This document shows positions 1-9,019 of a stretch of 64,000 nt of DNA, piece by piece. How positions within the stretch are numbered: the stretch's first letter is position 1; each line of letters starts with the position of its first letter. This DNA is from Pontibacter anaerobius (GTDB taxonomy: Bacteria; Bacteroidota; Bacteroidia; Cytophagales; Hymenobacteraceae): positions 40,006 to 104,005 of the forward strand of contig NZ_JAPFQO010000015.1 in NCBI RefSeq assembly GCF_026241195.1. The letters run 5' to 3'. The notes under the pieces are model-generated. The model was not told the origin of the DNA and ran no database searches. It saw only the letters and a list, made by a program, of their open reading frames with translations. Both the position numbers and the translations under genes were made by a program.

Positions 1-567
1 TCTATCGTTCCTAGGAATCCAAATACTGTACCCCATGCGGTCTCCGATTTCCGCAAGCTTTGCCTGAATTCTTATTGAGTCTCGTGTAAGCGGTGCTTCA
101 TCTATTATTTCATCAGTGGTAGTTGTAGTTGGTTCTACAAAATCAACAGGTACAGGTGAAGCAACTTCAAAAGGTACGAAATGGTCAACCTTATTAACCC
201 TGAATTTGTGATCTAATAGATCACAAGCAGCTTTATCTGTAATAGGCTTGGATGCTTGCACATACTTTATGCTCCAGTGTTTCCCGCCTGGTTCTGACAA
301 CACTGACAAGTCAAAAGGCTGACAGAACTCTACTTCCTTTATACCTAAAGTATGCACGTATCTCTCTCCATCAGGCCAAGGCTTGTGCTTGGTTATTTCA
401 TTGAGCTTAAAGCGTGCGCCGCATAAAGTCTTCTTCCCCACCTTTACGACAAGATAAATCAAATCACCCTGCTGAGGTGCCCGGTTTGAAAAGCCTGCTA
501 CATTGTGCCCAATGCACATATTATAATTTTCAACAGAAGTCGAGCAATGGAGGATTCTTGTACTCAT
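1..567 (-). CDS. PUA/EVE-like domain protein, 3' end beyond window
   Basis: The frame is open for 189 codons from an ATG at 567 and leaves the window at base 1 without a stop. An in-frame ATG at 519 is an alternative start. The N-terminus (MSTRILHCSTSVENYN, then a GDLIYLVVK strand) resembles the PUA/EVE class of modified-nucleotide readers. The last visible residues (IQAKLAEIGDRMGYSIWIP) resemble the opening of a restriction-type nuclease or effector domain, but I cannot name the family. The stretch is AT-richer than its neighbours and has no AAGTATA heptamer, which suggests recent transfer. A role in DNA modification sensing or defence is inference. Confidence 0.6.
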   Translation of the reverse strand, partial: MSTRILHCSTSVENYNMCIGHNVAGFSNRAPQQGDLIYLVVKVGKKTLCGARFKLNEITKHKPWPDGERYVHTLGIKEVEFCQPFDLSVLSEPGGKHWSIKYVQASKPITDKAACDLLDHKFRVNKVDHFVPFEVASPVPVDFVEPTTTTTDEIIDEAPLTRDSIRIQAKLAEIGDRMGYSIWIPRNDR

Positions 568-643
568 AGTTTGAGGATAAGGGGTAACTTATATAGGATA
601 AAGTTAATGTATAATTATACATCTTCCAACACTTTTGGTACCC

Positions 644-928
644 CTACCGCCGCTGCTCAAAGCCATCAAATCCCTCCAGGCTATCCTTCTCCTCTACCTC
701 CACCTTCTCCACCTTGGCGTGGCGGGGGCCATCGTAAGCCCACTGCTCCAGTTGCTTCAGAGCTTCGGGGCTTCCTTCGGCCTCTAAGTATACCGTGCCA
801 CCGGGTTCGTTCTGCACAAAGCCGGTGAGGCCCAGTTCTTCGGCTTTCTCCTGGGTGCTGGCTCTAAAGAATACGCCTTGCACCTTGCCGTGCACACGCA
901 TAGCTACTCGCTTCTTGTCCTTCTCCAT
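644..928 (-). CDS. acyP: acylphosphatase
   Basis: This 94-residue protein has the usual acylphosphatase length. It hydrolyses the carboxyl-phosphate bond of acyl phosphates in the cytoplasm. The signature GKVQGVFFR at residues 14-22 supplies the phosphate-binding loop and catalytic Arg22, and Asn40 in GFVQN is the second catalytic residue. The C-terminal half has the family's usual SPEALKQLEQWAYDGP helix. It lies 33 bp downstream of the App1-like gene on the same strand, so the two may be cotranscribed, though no functional link is known. Confidence 0.95.
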   Translation of the reverse strand: MEKDKKRVAMRVHGKVQGVFFRASTQEKAEELGLTGFVQNEPGGTVYLEAEGSPEALKQLEQWAYDGPRHAKVEKVEVEEKDSLEGFDGFEQRR

Positions 929-961
929 AGTATAAGTATAAAGTATAGTTTGTGCGGTTTG

Positions 962-2110
962 TCAGCTGCCTTTCTGCTCGTCGGCCTCACACGCCTGCCT
1001 TACGTCCTCCAGCTGCACCTCGTTTATCCAGCCCATTTTAACGGCATGCCTGGCAGCCGAGAGGGTTTCCTCCACCAGTTCCATCTCCACACCCTGCGCT
1101 TTTACCTGCCGGGCTATACTTCTAACCTCTTTGTCGCGCTCACCTGGAGATACATCGCGGACATAGATACCCAGAACCCGGCCAGGGTACTCCTGCACCA
1201 CCCTCTGGTAAACCTCAGGGTCATGCTGGCCACTGTCGCCGATGCAGATGAATTTGAGGTAGGGAAAGGTATCCAGGATATGGCGTATTTTTTCAAGCTT
1301 ATACTCCTCTTCGCTGGTTTCCAAGTCGCCGCGGTCCAGGCGGGTGCCTTTGTCGCGGAGCAGCAGCGGGCCTTCCGGAATGTCGTGTGAGCGGAAGAAG
1401 CTGATCAGCAGGTCATACAGGTTCCACTCGCTACCCGACACGTAGAAGAGTGGGTTCTTCCCCTTGCCGTCGCTGCCCTTGCACAAGGCCCTGAAAAAGC
1501 CGGCTACTCCCGGAAACGGGCTGCGCTCGGTCGCGTTCTTAGTCAGCATCAGCTTTAGCCGCCCCAGAAAACTTTTGATGTTAGATATCAGCACGGTGTC
1601 ATCTATGTCGGAGATGATGCCGAACTCCACGTTTTTGCCCGGCGCATACACGTAAGCCTCTGCCTCCAGCCGATCCTTGTCTGTTTTGTGGCTCAGCAGT
1701 TGCAGCTTTACCTTGTTATCAGTTGTACTGTAATCAATGGCAGTGTCGGGCCAGAACTCCACATTAAAGAATCCCTCTTCATCCGTTTCCACCTCCACCT
1801 CCTGCCCCGCAAAACTCGCCTTCACTTTCATCCCCGGTATCTCGTCCGACTCATACCGTTTGTAAGTGTCCTTAAGATGGACCAGCACGTCGTCGCTTTC
1901 TCGCGGCTTCCTTACCTTTTCATCTTCCAGCACCCGGCCCTTTACATACACATAGTTTTCGTTGCCAAAGCCATAGTAGGGCATTATGTTGATAGGCTCC
2001 AGCAGGTGTAGCTTGTCTTTTACCTTAAACTTAGCCATCGAAATGCTGTGCTCTGCGCTTTCCAGGGCCATTAGCAGCTTGTCTTTTATTTCAGGGGATA
2101 GGCCTGCCAT
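962..2110 (-). CDS. App1-family phosphatase (DUF2183)
   Basis: The 382-residue protein carries the HAD-like motif DIDDT at about residues 168-172 (context GIISDIDDTVL), followed by an SGSEWNLYD segment and GDSGQHDPE near 290. These are hallmarks of the App1/DUF2183 family, whose yeast member is a Mg-dependent phosphatidate phosphatase. The first 150 residues form a beta-rich region usual in bacterial members. There is no signal peptide, so it is probably cytoplasmic. It precedes acyP on the same strand. The substrate in bacteria is not established. Confidence 0.88.
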   Translation of the reverse strand: MAGLSPEIKDKLLMALESAEHSISMAKFKVKDKLHLLEPINIMPYYGFGNENYVYVKGRVLEDEKVRKPRESDDVLVHLKDTYKRYESDEIPGMKVKASFAGQEVEVETDEEGFFNVEFWPDTAIDYSTTDNKVKLQLLSHKTDKDRLEAEAYVYAPGKNVEFGIISDIDDTVLISNIKSFLGRLKLMLTKNATERSPFPGVAGFFRALCKGSDGKGKNPLFYVSGSEWNLYDLLISFFRSHDIPEGPLLLRDKGTRLDRGDLETSEEEYKLEKIRHILDTFPYLKFICIGDSGQHDPEVYQRVVQEYPGRVLGIYVRDVSPGERDKEVRSIARQVKAQGVEMELVEETLSAARHAVKMGWINEVQLEDVRQACEADEQKGS

Positions 2111-2206
2111 ACTTCAGTTTTTTTCTTTTTTGAACGGGCTACACCTGTTGGGGTTAGGCTTCGGGATAGTTACCCACAGGAGAACATTTCCTGCGGGCAC
2201 TTTTGT

Positions 2207-2214
2207 TATCTTTG
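2207..2214 (+). promoter_or_regulatory. Bacteroidota -7 box for serine dehydratase
   Basis: TATCTTTG matches the Bacteroidota -7 consensus TAnnTTTG. It lies about 75 bp before the ATG at 2290 and between divergent genes. No clear -33 element is visible. Confidence 0.5.
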
Positions 2215-2289
2215 CAATACGTATACTTGTAGTACGGCTGGCCACATGGCAGCCTGCCGCAACACAACACTAGAGAAGGAATTAAAACG

Positions 2290-3195
2290 ATGTCATTACT
2301 ATTCACAGACTTTAAAAGCTGGCAAAAGCACTGCGCTGAAACCGGCGAACCACTGTACCAGCCCGTGCTGGAGTACGAAATTGAGCAGAAAGGCCGCTCC
2401 GAGGAGTTTATCTGGGAGAACATCGCCAAGGCCTACGAGGTGATGAAAGACGCCGTGCAGACCGGCCTGACCGAGGACATGCGCTCACGCTCGGGCATGG
2501 TGAACAACAGCGCCAAGAAAGTGGCCAAGTCGCCGGTTACAGTGCTCTCGCCGGAGTTCCAGCTGCTGGTGTCGCGTGCGTTGGGCGCCAAGGAGGTGAA
2601 CTCCTGCATGGGCCGCGTGGTGGCCGCCCCTACGGCCGGTGCCTCGGGTATACTTCCGGGCACGCTAACTACGCTGCAGGAGCTGCACGGCCTGGAGGAC
2701 AGAAAGATACACGAGGGACTGCTGGTAGCCGCCGGCATCGCCCTGATCATTGAGCAGAACGCCTCGCTGGCCGGTGCCGTGGGCGGTTGCCAGGCCGAAA
2801 CAGGAAGCGCCGCTGCCATGGCCGCAGGTGCCATTGTGTACTGCCTTGGCGGCGATGTGGCGCAGGTGTTTAATGCCGTGGCCATCACCATCCAATGCAT
2901 GCTGGGCCTGGTGTGCGACCCAGTGGCCGGCTTGGTGGAGGTGCCCTGCATTGTGCGCAACGCCAGTGCCGCTGCCATCGCCTTCTCTTCGTCGCAGCTG
3001 GCCATTGCCGGCGTAGATCCCGTTATACCCGTGGACCAGTGCGTGGCTGCCCTCGGCGAGGTGGGCGAAAGCATGGAGCGCAAGTATAAAGAGACGGCCG
3101 AAGGCGGCCTGGCCAACACCCCCAGAGCCCGTGAGATCGAGAACTTCGTGCTGGTGCAGGATGTGGAGATTCTGCCGGATGAGGATGATCAATAA
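2290..3195 (+). CDS. sdaAA: L-serine dehydratase, iron-sulfur type, alpha subunit
   Basis: The 301-residue protein matches the alpha chain of [4Fe-4S] L-serine ammonia-lyase, which converts L-serine to pyruvate and ammonia. Visible motifs are SCMGRVVAAPTAGASGILPG with a candidate cluster cysteine at 106, a Gly/Ala-rich segment, and VCDPVAGLVEVPC. No beta-subunit gene is adjacent, so the partner must be encoded elsewhere. The gene has its own TAnnTTTG promoter and is followed by a strong hairpin, so it is probably monocistronic. Confidence 0.92.
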   Translation: MSLLFTDFKSWQKHCAETGEPLYQPVLEYEIEQKGRSEEFIWENIAKAYEVMKDAVQTGLTEDMRSRSGMVNNSAKKVAKSPVTVLSPEFQLLVSRALGAKEVNSCMGRVVAAPTAGASGILPGTLTTLQELHGLEDRKIHEGLLVAAGIALIIEQNASLAGAVGGCQAETGSAAAMAAGAIVYCLGGDVAQVFNAVAITIQCMLGLVCDPVAGLVEVPCIVRNASAAAIAFSSSQLAIAGVDPVIPVDQCVAALGEVGESMERKYKETAEGGLANTPRAREIENFVLVQDVEILPDEDDQ

Positions 3196-3226
3196 TGAAG
3201 GGGATTTAGCTGATTTTTATACTTGT

Positions 3227-3256
3227 AGAGACGCAATACATTGCGTCTCTTTCTTT
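3227..3256 (+). terminator. hairpin after serine dehydratase
   Basis: Ten-base perfect arms (AGAGACGCAA at 3227-3236, TTGCGTCTCT at 3241-3250) flank a TACA loop and run into a T-rich tail. It begins 31 bp after the stop codon. Confidence 0.75.
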
Positions 3257-3319
3257 TGTCTGCCCGACAGACACCGGCACGGCCACTATAAACAAACAGC
3301 TTTTCTGCCATTTAAGCCG

Positions 3320-3327
3320 TACCTTTG
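3320..3327 (+). promoter_or_regulatory. Bacteroidota -7 box for hemB
   Basis: TACCTTTG fits TAnnTTTG and lies 43 bp before the hemB ATG. A -33 TTG is not obvious at the standard spacing. Confidence 0.5.
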
Positions 3328-3370
3328 CCCTAACTTAAAACCGAACGTTTTTCTGTAAAACTTTATAGAT

Positions 3371-4342
3371 ATGATCAGAAGACCAAGACGCAACCGCCAG
3401 ACCGAAGCCATACGCAACCTGGTGCAGGAAACAACGCTGGGGGTAAACGATTTTATACTTCCGCTTTTTGTGATTGAGGGTCAGAACCAGCGCGTAGAGG
3501 TAGCCTCGATGCCAGGCATCAACCGCTTCTCCATTGATACGCTGCAGGAGGAGATCGCCTCTTGCGTAGAGCTAGGCATCAAAGCCTTCGCCCCCTTCCC
3601 AAGTATACCGGACCAGCTCAAAGACAAGTATGCCACCGAGAGCCACAATCCGGACGGTCTTTACGCCAGGTCCATCCGAGAGATAAAGAAGAACTTCCCG
3701 GATGTGGTGATTTTCTCAGACGTAGCCATGGATCCTTACAGCTCCGACGGACACGATGGTATTGTGGAGAACGGCGAGATACTGAACGACGAGACGCTGG
3801 AGGTACTGGGCAAAATGGCCGTGGCACAGGCGCAGGCCGGAGCCGACGTAGTGGCCCCATCAGACATGATGGATGGCCGCGTAGCACACCTCCGCCACGT
3901 GCTGGATGAGCATGGCTACCAGAAGGTGGGCATCATGAGCTACACCGCCAAGTATGCCAGCGCCTTCTACGGCCCGTTCCGCGATGCATTAAGCTCAGCC
4001 CCTAAAATGGGCGACAAGAAAACCTACCAGATGAACCCGGCCAACAGCCGCGAGGCCCTGCTGGAGGCCGAGCTGGACATTGCCGAAGGCGCAGACTACC
4101 TGATGGTGAAACCCGCCCTGGCCTACCTGGACATCATCAAGTCGCTGCGCGAGAATTCGCACCTGCCTATTGCGGCCTACAACGTGAGCGGGGAGTATGC
4201 CATGGTGAAAGCCGCCGCCGAAAGAGGCTGGATAGACGGTGAGAAAGCTATGCTGGAAAGCCTGCTAAGTATAAAACGCGCCGGCGCCGACATCATCCTG
4301 TCTTACTTCGCCAAGGAGTTTGCACAATATCAGAAGCGATAG
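3371..4342 (+). CDS. hemB: delta-aminolevulinic acid dehydratase (porphobilinogen synthase)
   Basis: This 323-residue enzyme condenses two 5-aminolevulinate molecules into porphobilinogen in haem synthesis. The two active-site lysines are K194 (SYTAKYASAFYG) and K247 (YLMVKPALAY). The metal-site loop reads DVAMDPYSSDGHDG at about 117-130. The three cysteines of zinc-type enzymes are replaced by Ala/Asp, as in plant and Pseudomonas magnesium-type enzymes. It is flanked by terminators on both sides and is probably monocistronic. Confidence 0.97.
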   Translation: MIRRPRRNRQTEAIRNLVQETTLGVNDFILPLFVIEGQNQRVEVASMPGINRFSIDTLQEEIASCVELGIKAFAPFPSIPDQLKDKYATESHNPDGLYARSIREIKKNFPDVVIFSDVAMDPYSSDGHDGIVENGEILNDETLEVLGKMAVAQAQAGADVVAPSDMMDGRVAHLRHVLDEHGYQKVGIMSYTAKYASAFYGPFRDALSSAPKMGDKKTYQMNPANSREALLEAELDIAEGADYLMVKPALAYLDIIKSLRENSHLPIAAYNVSGEYAMVKAAAERGWIDGEKAMLESLLSIKRAGADIILSYFAKEFAQYQKR

Positions 4343-4364
4343 TATCGTATAAAAGCTATACTTT

Positions 4365-4401
4365 AAAAAGCGCACCGGCCCGGCTGGTGCGCTTTTTTTT
4401 T
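4365..4401 (+). terminator. rho-independent terminator of hemB
   Basis: Arms AAAAAGCGCACC (4365-4376) and GGTGCGCTTTTT (4386-4397) are followed by a T run. A TATACTT heptamer immediately precedes the stem. Confidence 0.9.
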
Positions 4402-4500
4402 ATTCTAATATGACCTCTATCCTGAAAAATAGTAATAGAGTTTTTCGCAGGCGCTTGTCATCCCCCTACCCCCTTCAAAGGAGGACTTTCCCGAGAACGA

Positions 4501-4535
4501 TTAACCCACCCCTAACCCCTCCGAGGAGGGGAATT
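4501..4535. repeat. short GC-rich dispersed repeat (CCCCTCC/GGAGGGG type)
   Basis: The core CCCACCCCTAACCCCTCC followed by GAGGAGGGG is repeated at 22502-22582 (inverted pair) and 38958-38992. It contains a small CCCCTCC-GGAGGGG hairpin. It lies in noncoding DNA between hemB and the protease gene. Confidence 0.75.
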
Positions 4536-4599
4536 CAGCGGACGATTATCCAACCACTCCTATAGACCCTCAAGAGGACAGTGGCGAGTGCAGCGGCTA

Positions 4600-5004
4600 A
4601 GGAGGGGAATTTCACCTCTCCCCAACCCTCTCCTTTTCTCGAGGGCCCCTACCCCCAAAACAGGAGAGGGAGTCCGGTTCAAGTGGTATAGCAATGGCTA
4701 TCGAAAACTGATCCCAGTCTTTCCGTTGAGCGCCTTTGGAGTTTTTCCGGTGCCCGTAAGGGCATTGCGACGCAGGAGCAAAGGAAAAGCTCCCAGCGCG
4801 ATGCGGGAAGACGAGCCCTCCCGGGCTAGAGGGAACCAAAGCCAAAAATGAAACGATAGGTTTGTAAGACTGAGGATGAACCGTGGCTAGTATGGATAGC
4901 TTGGCTCAGGTTGCAGAAAGCAGCGGCTAAGCAAGTATAAGTACGCGGACTTGGAAATCCGCAGCAGAAAGGTTCCGGACAGGGATGTCCGGAGCAGCGG
5001 GATG
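4600..5004 (+). repeat. dispersed ~400 bp structured repeat, copy A
   Basis: This block is the reverse complement of 57855-58260 and, less perfectly, of 38630-38992. Conserved landmarks in order are a CTCTCC/CCCCTACC stretch, GGTTCAAGTGGTATAGC, CGCCTTTGGAGTTTTTC, GCTCCCAGCGCGATGCGGG, CGAGCCCTCCCGGGCT, and two terminal hairpins (GCGGACTT...AATCCGC and TCCGGACA...TGTCCGG). Short open frames run through it but are frame-disrupted between copies, so I treat it as noncoding. It and flanking DNA fill the gene-free stretch 4403-5158; nothing else is recognisable there. Confidence 0.85.
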
Positions 5005-5158
5005 AACACTAACTAACAAGTATAGCTTATCCAAATCATCAATTAAAAAGAAGTGTACCTACCCCCTCTTTAACCACCCCTAACACGGGAACTACTTTGC
5101 CTTTATAACGATTTTATAGTATCTTTAGAATGGAACATTTTTACCCTGCTATATTTAT

Positions 5159-8100
5159 ATGAGAAGACTGAGCCTTTGGCTTGTTGCGTTGGGCTTGGCT
5201 ACAGGCACCACGGCAGTTGCCCAGCGTGGCCTTACCCCTGACCGCACCAACACGCAGGCACTGCAACGCATTGCCACTGCCGCCGAAAAGGATTACCAGG
5301 CCAACCGAGCAAAGGCGCTCGCGCTGGCCGAAAAGTATGGCTGGGTGATTGAGAAACAGTATAAAGACGGCACCGTCATCTCGCTGCAGGGGCTGGATGC
5401 GACAGGTATGCCCGTTTACTACATCACCTATAACAACTCTAATGCGGCCGCCACCACCCGAACCGACCAACTGTGGACCGGAGGCTCGCTGGGCCTGGAC
5501 CTGAATGGCAGCAGCAGCAACTTAGCCAACAAACTTGCCATCTGGGACGGTGGCCGTGTGCGCGCCTCGCACCAGGAACTTACAGGCCGCGTTACCCAGA
5601 AAGATAACCCCACCAAAGAAAGTGAACACGCCACACACGTGGCCGGCACCATGGTGGCCAGTGGCGTAAACCCGCTGGCGAAAGGCATGGCCTTCGGCTA
5701 TAAATCGTTGCTGGCCTATGATTTTAACGGAGATAATGCCGAGATGGCTGAGGCCGCCAAAGACCTGCTCATCTCCAACCATTCCTATGGAAGCCTGGCT
5801 GGCTGGCGCTTCAACTCCGACCGCAAAGGCACCGCCGAGGACCCTTACTGGGAATGGTGGGGCAATACCAACGTGAGCAAAGAGGAGGACTTCACTTTTG
5901 GATACTATAACAACGAAGCCGCCACTTGGGATGAGATCGCTTTTAACGCACCCTATTACCTCATCGTAAAATCGGCAGGCAATAACCACGGCGAAACCGG
6001 CCCGAAGGTGGGTGAGCCATACTTTCAGCGCAACACCAACGGCACCTTCGAGCTCGTGAAATCCCGCCCGGCAAGTATAAGCAGCAACGATACCTACGAT
6101 GTGATCTCCACCTCCGGCACCGCTAAAAATATACTAACCGTTGGGGCTGTGGGTGCCATCACGGATGGGTACAACCTACCGCAGGATGTAGAAATGGCCA
6201 ATTTTAGCTCCTGGGGGCCTACTGATGACGGCCGCATTAAGCCGGACATTGTCGGCAACGGCGTACGGGTGCTTTCCACTTACTCCACCAACGACAGGAG
6301 CTATCAGACACAGAGCGGCACTTCCATGGCCGCGCCTAACGTATCCGGCACACTGCTGCTGCTGCAGGAACACTACGCCAAAGTGAACTTCGGGAAATTT
6401 ATGCGTGCCGCCACGCTAAAAGGCCTCGCCATCCATACTGCGGATGAAGCCGGGGAATCAGAAGGGCCGGATTACCGCTTTGGCTGGGGCCTGTTAAACG
6501 CAGAGCTCGCCGCAAGTATGATCAGCAACACCAGCGGCACGCACCTGCTGGAGGAGCGATCCCTGAACCAGGGCGAAACGCAAACGCTGGAGGTAACCGC
6601 CTCGGGCAAGGGGCCGCTCAAGATCACCATCTCCTGGACCGACCCCAAAGGCACAATAACCGCATTAGGCTCCAGTGCCTTAAATAACCGTACCCCTAAA
6701 CTGGTAAACGACCTCGACATCCGCGTGTCCGGCAACGGCAAGAATTACCAGCCCTGGACCCTGAACCCGGCCACCCCGGAGGCCGCAGCCGTACCGGGCG
6801 ACAACGTGTTGGACAATGTGGAGCAGATCCTGATTGCTGATGCCGTGCCGGGTAAAAAGTATACCATCACCATCAGGCACAAAGGCACTTTAAAAGAAGG
6901 GCCGCAGGCGTATGCGCTGCTGGTGAGCGGTATGGGTGGCACAGCAGCCTGCGCCAGCAGCGCCACATCAAACCAGGGAGCGCGCATCAGCAGGCTTACT
7001 TTGGGATCACAAAGTATAAACCAGCAAGGTGATTGCACCACATACCGCGACCTGACCTCTACGGTATTCCCTATGGAGCCAAGCCAGACGAAACAGCTGA
7101 AGCTGGAGCTTGGCAGTTGTGGCACGGCAGCCGCCAAGGTAGCCAAAGTATACATCGACTGGAACGGCAACGGCAGCTTTGCCGAGGCCAACGAACTAGC
7201 CGCCACCTCTGGCGTTATCAGCGGCGACGGCACCTTTACAGCCGATATTAAAGCCCCGGGCACGTTGATAACTGACAATAAAGTACGTATGCGCGTGGTG
7301 GTGCAGGAGACAAACGACGCCAGCGCCGTAAATGCCTGCAGCAGCTACAGCCGAGGCGAAACGCAGGATTACCTCATTCAGTTTGTAAAGCCGCAGCGCG
7401 ATGTAAGTATAGCCTCCGTACAACCTGTGGGTGCCGGTTCGCTCTGTGCCTCAACCTCACAAAGCGTGGTGCTAAACATTCGCAACAATGGCACCGCAGA
7501 GCAGCAGAATATTCCGGTAAGTATAAAAGTGCTGAAGAACGGCCAGGAACTCACCACACTGACTGGCACCTTCAATAAAAAACTGGCTGCTTTTGCACAG
7601 GCGGAACTGCTCCTGGATGGCTCTTTTGCCACAGAGGCAGGCGCCACGTATGAACTGTTGGCGAAGTCGGAATTAACCTCGGATGCGGTGGAGAGCAACA
7701 ACCAGCGCGGCTATACTTTTACAGTGGCCGGAGATGCGGCTGTTCCTGCCGATGCCTCAGCTTTCCGTTGCGGTAGCAGCCCTATTTATACTTTGTCGGC
7801 GGAGGGTGGCGGCACGCCGTATTGGTATACCTCCCCCACCAGCACCACGCCCATAGCGGCGGGTAACCAGGCGCAGGTACAGGCTGCTGCAGCCGGCAAC
7901 ACACTCTTTGCCGCCTTCAATGAATTCTCAGCCACGGTTGGCCCTGCAGATAAGAACTATTTCTCTGACGGTGGCTATAACCAGTTTACGCCTGATGTAC
8001 AGGTAACCACCAAGGCACCGGTGGTGCTGGAGCAGGCTCGTTTATACATTGGGCACAGCGGCAAAATCACTTTCACTGTATTTGATATGAACGGTTCTCC

Positions 8101-8932
8101 TGTATCTGCGCGTGAGCTCAGGGTAACGGCTACCCGCAGCACCCCGGCAACAAAAGAACTCGTACAGCCCAACGACCCGAACGACCTGGGCCAGCTTTAC
8201 TACCTAGGCCTGGAGTTGCCACAGGCAGGTACTTATAATATCGCCATTTCTTATGAGGATAGCGCCACCATTTACCGAAACAACAAGGGCGTGCAAGGCT
8301 ATCCGTTTGGTGTAGAGAATGTGTTTACCATTAGCGGCAACACCGCCAGTTCCGAGTGGGCGGGCTACTACTATTACTTCTACGATCTAAAAGTGCGCGC
8401 CCTCGGCTGCCCGAGCCCACGTGTGGCTGTAACGCTAAAGGAGGGTACCCCGCTGGACCAGCCAAAGGTAACGCGTGAGGGCAAAGAGCTTATTTCGAGC
8501 TTACCGGAAGGTAACCAATGGTACCTCGATGGCCAGCCCTTGGAAGGCGCAACAGGGCAACGCTTTACCCCGACTTTGAATGGCCAATACAGTGTAATTA
8601 CCTTTAAGGATGGTTGCGTGTCAGACATGTCGTTGGCGTACCGGTATGAGCTGGAGAGTGCGGAGCGCGATGTTGCGCCGGAGCTGATGGTGTTCCCGAA
8701 CCCAAGCGCGGACGGCAAGTTCAGCTATACCGTGGAAACCTCCTCGCCCGAAAACTTGTCATTAACGGTGGTAGACCTACTGGGCAAGCAGCTGTACACA
8801 GCCTCGGTGCGGCAGATTAACGGCCAGTATAAAGGTATGGTTGACCTGAGCAAGCATGCCAACGGCCTCTACATCGTGCGCCTGCAGCACGGCGACCAGG
8901 TATACACCCGCAAGATCATGATCAGAAAATAA
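5159..8932 (+). CDS. secreted subtilisin-like (S8) protease with T9SS sorting domain
   Basis: The 1257-residue protein starts with a signal peptide (MRRLSLWLVALGLATG..., cleavage near AQ22). The S8 catalytic residues are visible: Asp130 (IWDGG), His157 (HATHVAGT), Asn275 (SAGNN) and Ser389 (SGTSMAAPN). Downstream come a beta-sandwich, a GEVED-like module around 655-745 (VYIDWNGNGSF), a CARDB/Ig-like region, and a C-terminal type A sorting domain (VFPNPSADGKF ... YIVRL ... KIMIRK). It should cross the outer membrane by the type IX system and stay at the surface or be released. It is flanked by repeat copy A and a terminator, so it is a stand-alone unit. Confidence 0.95.
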   Translation: MRRLSLWLVALGLATGTTAVAQRGLTPDRTNTQALQRIATAAEKDYQANRAKALALAEKYGWVIEKQYKDGTVISLQGLDATGMPVYYITYNNSNAAATTRTDQLWTGGSLGLDLNGSSSNLANKLAIWDGGRVRASHQELTGRVTQKDNPTKESEHATHVAGTMVASGVNPLAKGMAFGYKSLLAYDFNGDNAEMAEAAKDLLISNHSYGSLAGWRFNSDRKGTAEDPYWEWWGNTNVSKEEDFTFGYYNNEAATWDEIAFNAPYYLIVKSAGNNHGETGPKVGEPYFQRNTNGTFELVKSRPASISSNDTYDVISTSGTAKNILTVGAVGAITDGYNLPQDVEMANFSSWGPTDDGRIKPDIVGNGVRVLSTYSTNDRSYQTQSGTSMAAPNVSGTLLLLQEHYAKVNFGKFMRAATLKGLAIHTADEAGESEGPDYRFGWGLLNAELAASMISNTSGTHLLEERSLNQGETQTLEVTASGKGPLKITISWTDPKGTITALGSSALNNRTPKLVNDLDIRVSGNGKNYQPWTLNPATPEAAAVPGDNVLDNVEQILIADAVPGKKYTITIRHKGTLKEGPQAYALLVSGMGGTAACASSATSNQGARISRLTLGSQSINQQGDCTTYRDLTSTVFPMEPSQTKQLKLELGSCGTAAAKVAKVYIDWNGNGSFAEANELAATSGVISGDGTFTADIKAPGTLITDNKVRMRVVVQETNDASAVNACSSYSRGETQDYLIQFVKPQRDVSIASVQPVGAGSLCASTSQSVVLNIRNNGTAEQQNIPVSIKVLKNGQELTTLTGTFNKKLAAFAQAELLLDGSFATEAGATYELLAKSELTSDAVESNNQRGYTFTVAGDAAVPADASAFRCGSSPIYTLSAEGGGTPYWYTSPTSTTPIAAGNQAQVQAAAAGNTLFAAFNEFSATVGPADKNYFSDGGYNQFTPDVQVTTKAPVVLEQARLYIGHSGKITFTVFDMNGSPVSARELRVTATRSTPATKELVQPNDPNDLGQLYYLGLELPQAGTYNIAISYEDSATIYRNNKGVQGYPFGVENVFTISGNTASSEWAGYYYYFYDLKVRALGCPSPRVAVTLKEGTPLDQPKVTREGKELISSLPEGNQWYLDGQPLEGATGQRFTPTLNGQYSVITFKDGCVSDMSLAYRYELESAERDVAPELMVFPNPSADGKFSYTVETSSPENLSLTVVDLLGKQLYTASVRQINGQYKGMVDLSKHANGLYIVRLQHGDQVYTRKIMIRK

Positions 8933-8957
8933 CCTATATCAACTTTAGCCAAACGTT

Positions 8958-8992
8958 AAAAAAGCCGACGCTGCCACAGCGCCGGCTTTTTA
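8958..8992. terminator. bidirectional terminator between convergent genes
   Basis: An imperfect stem (AAAAGCCG-A-CGCTG pairing with CAGCG-C-CGGCTTTT) has A-rich and T-rich flanks. It can serve the protease gene on + and the DUF5916 gene on -. Confidence 0.85.
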
Positions 8993-9019
8993 CTTTTTGT
9001 ACTTTGCACTGCCCGCATG

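Noticed and set aside
878..1390. A 170-codon + frame opposite acyP and the App1-like gene
   Set aside because: Antisense shadow; the minus-strand App1 motif DIDDT and the acylphosphatase signature are clear.
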